This document shows positions 55,003 to 64,000 of a DNA stretch of 64,000 nt, piece by piece. The notes below the pieces were generated by a model, which was not told the DNA's origin, ran no database searches, and saw only the letters and a list, made by a program, of their open reading frames with translations. A program made the translations under genes and the position numbers. The DNA is from Aegilops tauschii subsp. strangulata (Eukaryota; Streptophyta; Magnoliopsida; Poales; Poaceae): positions 239,918,622-239,982,621 of the forward strand of contig NC_053039.3 in assembly GCF_002575655.3 (NCBI RefSeq), in the 5' to 3' direction. Position 1 is the stretch's first letter, and each line of letters starts with the position of its first letter.

Positions 55003-56191
55003 CGAGATGGCTTGCTGGCGGCTCCTTTCCCGTTTCACTTCTGCAATATGCACCATGCCTCGTGGAGGCGTTTAAACTTGCGTTCGGTACTGGGAGAACA
55101 CTAGTTCTTGTAATATTTGTTTGAGATTTTGCAATTTCCTTCCCATTTGCTTGGTGTTCTGCGTCGGTAGGGCCCGACCCCGCGCATACCTCAGCCGCCG
55201 TTGGGTCGTCCGGATCACCAGGACAAGACCAAGGGGTGAGGGGCTATGTGGCCAGTTAGGCTTCTGAGTCGCGATGCTCAGGAGTCCGCCTTGACGTGCA
55301 AACAGCTTACAGATAGGAGATGCAGGAGTAGGCCTAGTGTTCTACGTCGGCAGGGCGTGACCCCGCACATACCTCAGCCGCCGTTGGGTCGTCCGGATCA
55401 CCAGGACGAGACCAAGGGGTGAGGGGCTACGTGGCCAGTTAGGCTCCTGAGTCGCGATGCTCAGGAGTCCCCCTTGATGCTCAAACGACCTTCATACCTT
55501 TTCCCTCGCCGAGGCTCCGCTCGGGAGGGGCGCGCAGAGACCAGGTCCGAGGGACCTAGCAGGGTGGCGTACGCTTGGGCGTGACCCGAGTGCAGCCCTC
55601 GTGCCTAGCCCCCTCGCGCGACTCTCTCGAGGGGCGGTTTTGCGATGAGGCCAGACACTGAGCTCGGAGGCTCCCTAAGGTTGATATGGTCCTGGGGCCG
55701 CCCTCAGTTGTTTATCACCAGCACGGAGCATAGCGCTTCCGCACTTGCACGAGCATAGCCGCTCCTTAGCCGTGTCGACTGCCAGCGCGACGCATGGTGC
55801 TTCCACTGGTGCATGGGTGAGGGCTCCCTCTGAGTGGAGCCCCTAGGGCGTGTACAACCCTGCCCTGACACGTGGCTTGCATGGAAGGGCTTGACGAGGT
55901 GTGTCTAGGCACTCGTGAGCCAGCGCAGGACTCACGAGGCCCTACCACAAGGCGGGTTGCGCCTGGTCTTGGTTCTTGATGACTGTGGTGGTTCTGCGAG
56001 ATGATTACGCAACCTGCACCGAGCGAATCTTCTGAGGCTATCACATGAGAAGGCCAAGCACCAACGACCCCAGGAGGTGACGTGAATAGGGCCGGCCCGC
56101 CAGACAGAGCTCAGCCGTTGGGTTTATCGACGCTGCAGGGATGGACCCGGGCACAGGCGCCGTGCCTAGTCTTCTTATGCGAAGGATCCTG
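55003..56191 (-). other. 3' non-coding domain of T3
   Basis: GC-rich and without coding character, equivalent to 12900-14985 of T1 in reverse. It contains the tandem repeats (55156-55500) and two GCGGAGCAT/GACGCATGGTGCTTCC motif copies (about 55725-55805). It ends where the Angela LTR starts. Confidence 0.65.
55156..55500 (-). repeat. Two tandem copies of a ~183-bp repeat in T3
   Basis: GTTCTGCGTCGGTAGGGC at 55156 and GTTCTACGTCGGCAGGGC at 55339 start units 183 bp apart. The units match the 180-bp repeats of T1 on the other strand. Confidence 0.8.
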
Positions 56192-57895
56192 TGTTGGGGA
56201 ACGTAGTAATTTCAAAATTTTCCTACGCACACGCAAGATCATGGTGATGCATAGCAACGAGAGGGAAGAGTGTTGTCCACGTACCCTCGTAGACCGACAG
56301 CGGAAGCGTTATCACAACGCGGTTGATGTAGTCGTACGTCTTCATGATCCGACCGATCAAGTACCGAACGTACGGCACCTCCGAGTTCTACACACGTTCA
56401 GCTCGATGACGTCCCTCGAACTCCGATCCAGCCGAGTGTTGAGGGAGAGTTTCGTCAGCACGACGGCGTGGTGACGATGATGATGTTCCACCGACGCAGG
56501 GCTTCGCCTAAGCTCCGCAACGGTATTATCGAGGTGTAATATGGTGGAGGGGGGCACCGCACACGGCTAAGAGATCTCAAGGATCAATTGTTGTGTCTTT
56601 GGGGTGCCCCCCTGCCTCCGTATATAAAGGAGCAAGGGGGAGGCAGCCGGCCAAGGGGAGAGGCGCGCCAAAGGGGGGAGTCCTACTCCCACCGGGAGTA
56701 GGACTCCTCCTTTCCTTGTGGGAGTAGGAGAAGGGAAGGGGGAAGGTGAAAGAAGGAAGGGGGCGCCCCCCTTCCCTAGTCCAATTCGGACCAGATCATG
56801 GGGAGGGGCGCGGCCACCTTTTGAGGCCTTTCTCTCCTTTCCCGTGTGGCCCATTAAGGCCCAATACGAATTCCCGTAACTCTCCGGTACTCTGAAAAAT
56901 ACCCGAATCACTCGTAACCTTTCCGAAGTCCGAATATAGTCGTCCAATATATCGATCTTTACGTCTCGGCCATTTCGAGACTCCTCGTCATGTCCCCGAT
57001 CTCATCCGGGACTCCGAACTCCTTCGGTACATCAAAACTCAATAAAACTGTCACAGTAACGTTAAGCGTGCGGACCCTTCGGGTTCGAGAATTATGTAGA
57101 CATGACCGAGACACCTCTCCGGTCAATAACCAATAGCGGGACCTGGATGCCCATATTGGCTCCCACATATTCTACGAAGATCTTTATCGGTCAGACCGCA
57201 TAACAACATACGTTGTTCCCTTTGTCATCGGTATGTTACTTGCCCGAGATTCGATCGTCGGTATCTCGATACCTAGTTCAATCTCGTTACCAGCAAGTCA
57301 CTCGTTCCGTAATACATCATCCCGCAACTAACTCATTAGTCACAATGCTTGCAAGGCTTATAATGATGTGCATTACCGAGTGGGCCCAGAGATACCTCTC
57401 CGACAATCGGAGTGACAAATCCTAATCTTAAAATACGCCAACCCAACAAGTACCTTTGGAGACACCAGTAGAGCACCTTTATAATCACCCATTTACTTTG
57501 TGACGTTTGGTAGCACACAAAGTGTTCCTCCGGTAAACGGGAGTTGCATAATCTCATAGTCATAGGAACATGTATAAGTCATGAAGAAAGCAATAGCAAC
57601 ATACTAAACGATCGGGTGCTAAGCTAACGGAATGGGTCATGTCAATCACGTCATTCTCCTAATGAGGTGATCCCGTTAATCAAATGACAACTCATGTCTA
57701 TGGCTAGGAAACATAACCATCTTTGATTAACGAGCTAGTCAAGTAGAGGCATACTAGTGACACTCTGTTTGTCTATGTATTCACACATGTATTATGTTTC
57801 CGGTTAATACAATTCTAGCATGAATAATAAACATTTATCATGATATAAGGAAATATATAATACTTTATTATTGCCTCTAGGGCATATTTCCTTCA
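56192..57895 (-). repeat. 3' LTR of the Angela-type element (1704 bp)
   Basis: Termini TGTTGGGGAACG and TTTCCTTCA on the plus strand. A TATA region (TTTATATACGG on the minus strand) is at about 56617-56628. It includes the region duplicated as the 308-bp fragment at 9311-9618. Confidence 0.92.
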
Positions 57896-57920
57896 GTCTC
57901 CCACTTGCACTAAAGTCAAT

Positions 57921-58075
57921 AATCTAGTTCACATCGCCATGTGATTTAACATCAATAATTCACATCACCATGTGATTAACACCCATAGTTCACATCTCTA
58001 TGTGACCAACACCCAAAGGGTTTACTAGAGTCAATAATCTAGTTCACATCGCTATGTGATTAACACCCAAAGAGT
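57921..58075. repeat. Short direct repeats near the Angela polypurine tract
   Basis: Four imperfect units of the type AGTTCACATCnCnATGTGATTAA with ACACCC spacers, about 30-40 bp apart, plus a repeated GTCAATAATCTAGTTCACAT at both ends of the block. Confidence 0.6.
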
Positions 58076-58699
58076 ACTAAGGTGTGATTATGTTTTGCTT
58101 GTGAGATAATTTTAGTCAACGGGTCTGTCACATTCAGATCCGTAAGTATTTTGCAAATTTCTATGTCTACAATGCTCTGCACGGAGCTACTCTAGCTAAT
58201 TGCTCCCACTTTCAATATGTATCTAGACCGAGACTTAGAGTCATCTAGATTTAGTGTCAAAACTTGCCTCGACGTAACCCTTTACGACGAACCTTTTTTC
58301 ACTTCCATAATCGAGAAACATATCCTTATTCCACTAAGGATAATTTTTGACCGCTGTCCAGTGATCTACTCCTAGATCACTATTGTACTCCCTTGCCAAA
58401 ATCAGTGTAGGGTATACAATAGATCTGGTATACAGCATGGCATACTTTATAGAACCTATGGCGAAGGCATAGGGAATGACTTTCATTCTCTTTCTATCTT
58501 TTGTCGTGGTTTGGCTTTGAGTCTTTACTCAATTTCACACCTTGTAACACAGGCAAGAACTCTTTCTTTGACTGTTCTATTTTGAACTACTTCAAAATCT
58601 TGTTAAGGTATGTATTCATTGAAAAACTTATCAAGCGTCTTCATCTATCTCTATAGATCTTGATGCTCAATATGTAAGCAGCTTCACCGAGGTCTTTCT

Positions 58700-61600
58700 T
58701 TGAAAAACTCCTTTCAAACACTCCTTTATGCTTTGCAGAATAATTCTACATTATTTCCGATCAACAATATGTCATTCACATATACTTATCAGAAATGCTG
58801 TAGTGCTCCCACTCACTTTCTTGTAAATACAGGCTTCATCGCAAGTCTGTATAAAACTATATCCTTTGATCAACTTATCAAAGCGTATATTCCAACTCCG
58901 AGATGCTTGCACCAGTCCACAGATGGATCGCTGGAGCTTGCATATTTTGTTAGCACCTTTCGGATTGAAAAAACCTTCTGGTTGCATCATATACAACTCT
59001 TCTTTAATAAATCCATTAAGGAATGTAGTTTTGTTTATCCATTTGCCAGATTTCATAAAATGCGGCAATTGCTAATATGATTCAGACAGACTTAAGCATA
59101 GATACAAGTGAGAAACTCTCATCGTAGTCAACACCTTGAACTTGTCGAAAAACCTTTTTGCGACAATTCTAGCTTTGTAGATAGTAACACTACTATCAGC
59201 GTCCATCTTCCTCTTGACGATCCATTTATTCTCAATTGCTTGCCGATCATCGGGCAAGTCAACCAAAGTCCACACTTTGTTCTCATACATGGATCTCATC
59301 TCAGATTTCATGGCCTCAAGCCATTTTGCGGAATCTGGGCTCACCATCGCTTCTTCATAGTTCGTAGGTTCGTCATGGTCTAGTAACATAACCTCCAGGA
59401 CAGGATTACCGTACCACTCTAGTGCGGATCTTACTCTGGTTTACCTACGAGGTTTGGTAGTAACTTGATCTGAAGTTACATGATCATCATCATTAACTTC
59501 CTCACTAATTGGTGTAGAAGTCACAGGAACAGATTTCTATGATGAACTACTTTCCAATAAGGGAGTAGGTACATTTACCTCATCAAGTTTTACTTTCCTC
59601 CCACTCACTTCTTTCGAGAGAAACTCCTTCTCTAGAAAGGATCAATACTAAGCAACGAATGTCTTGCCTTCGGATCTGTGATAGAAGGTGTACCCAACAG
59701 TCTCCTTTGGGTATCCTATGAAGACACATTTCTCTGATTTGGGTTTGAGCTTATCAGGATGAAACTTTTTCACATAAGCATCGCAACCCCAAACTTTAAG
59801 AAACGACAACTTTGGTTTCTTGCCAAACCACAGTTCATAAGGCGTCGTCTCAATGGATTTTGATGGTGCCCTATTTAACGTGAATGCAGCTGTCCCTAAT
59901 GCATAACCCCAAAAACGATAGTGGTAAATCGGTAAGAGACATCATATATCGCACCATATCTAATAAAGTACGGTTACGATGTTCGGACACACCATTACAC
60001 TGTGGTGTTCCAGGTGGCGTGAGTAGTGAAACTATTTCACATTGTTTTAACTGAAGGCCAAATTCGTAACTCAAATATTTTACCTCTGCGATCATATCGT
60101 AGAAACTTTTATTTTCTTGTTACGATGATTTTTCACTTCACTCTGAAATTCGTTGAACTTTTCAAATGTTTCAGACTTATGTTTCATCAAGTAGATATAC
60201 CCATATCTGCTCAAATCATCTGTGAAGGTGAGAAAATAACGATATCCGCCACGAGCCTCAATATTCATTGGACCACATACATCAGTATGTATGACTTCCA
60301 ACAAATTTGTTGCTCTCTCCATAGTTCTGGAGAACGGCGTTTTAGTCATCTTGCCCATGAGGCATGGTTCGCAAGCATCAAGTGATTCATAATCAATTGA
60401 TTCCAAAATCCCATCAATATGGAGTTTCTTCATGCACTTTACACCAATATGACCTAAACGGTAGTGCCACAAATAAGTTGCACTATCATTGTTAACTTTG
60501 CATCTTTTGGCTTCAATATTATGAATATGTGTATCACTACGATCGAGATCCAACAAACCATTTTCGTTGGTGTGTATGACCATAGAAGGTTTTTATTCAT
60601 GTAAACAGAACAACAATTGTTCTCTAACTTAAATGAATAACCGTTTTGCAATAAACATGATCAAATCATATTCATGCTCAACGCAAACACCAAATAACAC
60701 TTATTTAGTATCAACACTAATCCCGAAAGTACAGGAAGTGTGCGATGATGATCATATCAATCTTGCAACTACTTCCAACACACATCGTCACCTCGCCTTT
60801 TACTAGTCTCTGTTTATTCTGCAATTCCCGTTTCGAGTTACTACTCTCAGCAACTGAACCAGTATCAAATGCCGAGGGGTTGCTATAAACACTAGTAAAG
60901 TACACATCAATAACATGTATATCCAATATACCTTTGTTCACTTTGCCATCCTTCTTATCACCAAATACTTGGGGCAGTTTCGCCTCCAGTGACCAATTCC
61001 TTTGCAGTAGAAGCACTTAGTCTCAGGCTTAGGTACAGACTTGGGCTTCTTCACTTGAGTAGCAACTTGCTTGCCGTTCTTTTTGAAGTTCCCCTTCTTC
61101 CCTTTGCCCTTTTCTTGAAACTAGTGGTCTCGTCAACCATCAACACTTGATGTTTTTCTTGATTTCTACCTTCGTCGATTTCAGCATCACGAAGAGCTCG
61201 GGAATTACTTTCGTCATCCCTTGCGTACTATAGTTCATCACGAAGTTCTACTAACTTGGTGATGGTGACTAGAGAATTCTGTCAATCACTTATTTTATCT
61301 GGAAGATTAACTCCCACTTGATTCAAGCGATTGTAGTACCCAGACAATCTGAGCACATGCTCACTAGTTGAGCGATTCTCCTCCATCTTTTAGCTATAGA
61401 ACTTGTTGGAGACTTCATATCTCTCAACTCGGGTATTTGCTTGAAATGTTAACTTCAACTCCTGGAACATCTCATATGGTCCATGAAGTTCAAAACGTCT
61501 TTGAAATCCCGATTCTAAGCCGTTTAAGCATGGTGCACTAAATTATCAAGTAGTCATCATATTGAGCTAGCCAAACGTTCATAACGTCTGCATCTGCTCC

Positions 61601-61717
61601 TGCAATAGGTCTGTCACCTAGCGGTGCATTAAGGACATAATTCTTCTATGCAGCAATGAGGATAATCCTCAGATCACGGATCCAATCCGCATCTTTGCTA
61701 CTAACATCTTTCAACAT
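58700..61717 (-). pseudogene. Degraded Copia gag-pol of the Angela-type element
   Basis: Order on the minus strand: gag from ATG at 61717 (MLKDVSSKDADWIRDLRI), with many stops. Zinc-knuckle/protease region at 61016-60717, with the active-site-like FDTGSVAESSNS but a frameshifted knuckle. GAG-pre-integrase and integrase at 60583-60092 (WHYRLGHIG, DACEPCLMGKM, IHTDVCGPMN), then a frameshift and TPPGTPQCNGVSEHRNRTLL at 60095-59871. Reverse transcriptase at about 59389-58700 (SPDSAKWLEAMKSEM, ENKVWTLVDLP, LQRSICGLVQASRSWN). The catalytic box, usually Y-V-D-D, reads Y-V-N-D at 58771-58782 and the frame is broken around it. It cannot encode a working polyprotein. Confidence 0.87.
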
Positions 61718-63111
61718 AATTTTCTCTAGGAATCATATAAAAAATGAACACAGGGAAGCAACAACGCGAGCTATTGATGTACAACATAACTTGCAAAATA
61801 CTGTCAAGACTAAGTTCATGATAAATTTAAGTTCAATTAATCATATTACTTAAGAACTCCCACTTAGATAGACATCCCTCTAATCATCTAAGTGATTACG
61901 TGATCCAAAGCAACTAAACCATGTCCAATTAACACGTGAGATGGAGTAGTTTCAATGGTGAACATCACTATGTTGATCATATCTACTATATGATTCACGC
62001 TCGACCTTTCGGTCTCTGTGTTCCGAGGCCATATCTGTATATGCTAGGCTCGTCAAGTTTAACCTGAGTTTTCCGCGTGTGCAACTATTTTGCACCCATT
62101 GTATTTGAACGTAGAGCCTATCACACCCGATTAACACGTGGTGTCTCAGCACGAAGAACTTTTGCAACGGTGCATACTCAGGGAGAACACTTTTATCTTG
62201 AAATTTTAGTGAGAGATCATCTTATAATGCTACTGTCAATCAAAGCAAGATAAGATGCATAAAGGATTAACATCACATGCAATCAATATAAGTGATATGA
62301 TATGGCCATCATCATCTTGTGCTTGTGATCTCCATCTCCGAAGCACCGTGCTTGTGATCTCCATCTCCGAAGCACCATCATGATCACCATCGTTACCGGC
62401 GCACCATGTTCGTGATCTCCATCTCCGAAGCACCGTGTTCGTGATCTCCATCTCCGAAGCACCGTCATGATCACCATCGTTACCGACGCGACACCTTGAT
62501 CTCCATCGTAGTATCGTTGTCGTCTCGCCAACTAATTGCTTTTACGACTATCGCTACCGCTTAGTGATAAAGTAAAACTATTACATGGTGATTGCATCTC
62601 ATACAATAAAGCGACAACCATATGGCTCCTGTCAGTTGCTGATAACTCAGTTACAAAACATGATCATCTCATACAACAAATTATATCACATCATGTCTTG
62701 ACCATATCACATCACAACATGCCCTGCAAAAACAAGTTAGACGTCCTCTACTTTGTTGTTGCAAGTTTTACGTGGCTGCTACGGGCTTAGCAAGAACCGT
62801 TCTTACCTACGCATCAAAACCACAACGATAGTTTGTCAAGTTGGTGTTGTTTTAACCTTCGCAAGGACCGGGCGTAGCCACACTCGGTTCAACTAAAGTG
62901 AGAGAGACAGACACCCGCCAGTCACCTTTAAGCAATGAGTGCTCCGAACGGTGAAACAAGTCTCGCGTAAGCGTACGCGTAATGTCGGTCCGGGCCGCTT
63001 CATCTCACAATACCGCTGAACCAAAGTATGACATCCTGGTAAGCAGTATGACTTATATCGCCCACAACTCACTTGTGTTCTACTCGTGCATAGCATCAAC
63101 GCATAAAACCA
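61718..63111 (-). other. Leader (5' UTR) of the Angela-type element
   Basis: No protein frame is credible. It contains the 29-bp minisatellite (62319-62492). In active relatives this stretch holds dimerisation and packaging signals; I cannot point to one here. Confidence 0.6.
62319..62492. repeat. 29-bp minisatellite with a three-unit higher order
   Basis: Six units of 29 bp in the order A A B A A B. The A unit contains GTGATCTCCATCTCCGAAGC and the B unit ATGATCACCATCGTTACCG. The larger period is 87 bp. The B units have diverged from A but keep the length exactly. Confidence 0.8.
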
Positions 63112-63125
63112 GGCTCGCATGCCAC
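63112..63125 (-). other. Degenerate primer-binding site of the Angela-type element
   Basis: On the minus strand, directly after the LTR end: GTGGCATGCGAGCC, related to the tRNA-Met site TGGTATCAGAGCC with several changes. Confidence 0.6.
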
Positions 63126-64000
63126 TGTTGGGGAACGTAGTAATTTCAAAATTTTCCTACGCACACGCAAGATCATGGTGATGCATAGCAACGAGAGGGA
63201 AGAGTGTTGTCCACGTACCCTCGTAGACCGACAGCGGAAGCGTTATCACAACGCGGTTGATGTAGTCGTACGTCTTCACGATCCGACCGATCAAGTACCG
63301 AACGTACGGCACCTCCGAGTTCTACACACGTTCAGCTCGATGACGTCCCTCGAACTCCGATACAGCCGAGTGTTGAGGGAGAGTTTCGTCAGCACGACGG
63401 CGTGGTGACGATGATGATGTTCCACCGACGCAGGGCTTCGTCTAAGCTCCGCAACGGTATTATCGAGGTGTAATATGGTGGAGGGGGGCACCGCACATGG
63501 CTAAGAGATCTCAAGGATCAATTGTTGTGTCTCTGGGGTGCCCCCCTGCCTCCGTATATAAAGGAGCAAGGGGGAGGCAGACGGCCAAGGGGAGAGGCAC
63601 GCCAAAGGGGGGAGTCCTACTCCCACCGGGAGTAGGACTCCTCCTTTCCTTGTGGGAGTAGGAGAAGGGAAGGGGGAAGGAGAAAGAAGGAAGGGGGCGC
63701 CCCCTTTCCCTAGTCCAATTCGGACCAGATCATGGGGAGGGGCGCGGCCACCTTTTGAGGCCTTTCTCTCCTTTCCCGTATGGGCCATTAAGGCCCAATA
63801 CGAATTCCCGTAACTCTCCGGTACTCCGAAAAACCCGAATCACTCAGAACCTTTCCGAAGTCCGAATATAGTCGTCCAATATATCGATCTTTACGTCTCG
63901 GCCATTTCGAGACTCCTCGTCATGTCCCCGATCTCATTCGGGACTCCGAACTCCTTCGGTACATGAAAACTCAATAAAACTGTCATCGTAACGTTAAGCG
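63126..64000 (-). repeat. 5' LTR of the Angela-type element, cut by the window edge
   Basis: It matches 56192-57070 and starts TGTTGGGGAACG. TATA region (minus strand) at about 63551-63562. Confidence 0.92.

Larger units (their letters stand above)
44057..56191 (-). mobile_element. Tat-like Gypsy element (T3), 3' part, interrupted and truncated
   Basis: From the left: 3' LTR (44057-44951), a polypurine tract (minus strand, 44952-44973), the antisense gene on the plus strand (45245-55002), then the 3' non-coding domain with tandem repeats (55003-56191). A complete Athila-like element (47111-54121) lies inside the antisense gene. At 56191 an Angela element begins, and the gag side of T3 is not in the window. 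T3 inserted into the Copia-like LTR (break at 44056/44057). Confidence 0.83.
56192..64000 (-). mobile_element. Angela/WIS/BARE-type Copia element, degraded, running off the right edge
   Basis: Matching LTRs begin at 56192 and 63126. On the minus strand the LTR starts TGAAGGAAATATGCCC and ends CCCCAACA, as in Angela-type elements of Triticeae. The 5.2-kb interior carries a broken gag-pol in Copia order (gag, protease, integrase, reverse transcriptase). The left LTR is the 3' LTR and is preceded by a polypurine tract (AAGTGGGAGAC on the minus strand, 57896-57906). The right (5') LTR continues beyond 64000. Over the shared ~870 bp the two LTRs differ at about twenty positions by eye. Confidence 0.9.

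Noticed and set aside
62319..62492. Regular 29-bp repeats that could be mistaken for a CRISPR array
   Set aside because: The units are contiguous with no unique spacers, lie in a plant retrotransposon leader, and no cas-like gene is present.

Overview
The window is repeat-dense plant DNA of the kind found between genes in Triticeae grasses (wheat, Aegilops, barley, rye). The evidence is nested LTR retrotransposons with long LTRs, an Angela/WIS/BARE-type Copia element, Athila-like Gypsy elements primed by tRNA-Asp, Tat-lineage-like Gypsy elements carrying an antisense gene, and LARD-type elements with LTRs of about 4 kb. I found no prokaryotic features, CRISPR array, rRNA or tRNA gene. Family names are from memory of sequence style and were not checked against a database.

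Layout, left to right. 1-8036: minus-strand Athila-like element with a degraded gag-protease and no polymerase. 8037-9310: minus-strand fragment of a Tat-like element (T4). 9311-9618: Angela LTR fragment. 9619-18813: plus-strand Tat-like element (T1) with broken gag-protease, a trace of reverse transcriptase and a minus-strand antisense gene. 18814-19495: LTR plus leader of another Gypsy-type element. 19496-23011: the only non-LTR island, about 3.5 kb, with a minus-strand 3'-5' exonuclease-like gene (19986-20708) and a broken plus-strand gene of unknown family (22113-22908). 23012-44056: a gag-only Copia-like element, rearranged and filled with a LARD (23424-32245), a Tat-like remnant (T2, 32246-35808) and a second, collapsed LARD (36450-41320). 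44057-56191: Tat-like element T3 in minus orientation. Its antisense gene is split by a complete Athila-like element (47111-54121, target duplication TGGCC). 56192-64000: minus-strand Angela-type Copia element with degraded gag-pol, running off the right edge.

Relations between parts. No retrotransposon here looks autonomous. The Athila-like, Tat-like and LARD copies lack usable polymerase genes, and the Angela copy is full of stops and frameshifts. Any mobilisation would have to be in trans. The insertion order can be partly read: LARD2 and T2 each interrupt the Copia-like gag, LARD1 interrupts the T2 antisense gene, T3 interrupts the Copia-like LTR, and the Athila-like element interrupts the T3 antisense gene. 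Several outer edges are truncated, and one deletion at 23423/23424 can explain three of them.

I see no new defence-type or enzymatic system. The observations most worth following are: (1) the spliced antisense gene kept in three Tat-like copies; (2) a GC-rich hairpin at a fixed distance from the TATA box in two Athila-like LTR families; (3) an array of the 15-bp dyad CTCGGTnnnACCGAG in the Copia-like LTR; (4) a short acidic ORF at a similar place in the LTRs of both LARDs; (5) the exonuclease-like gene with an altered first catalytic motif.
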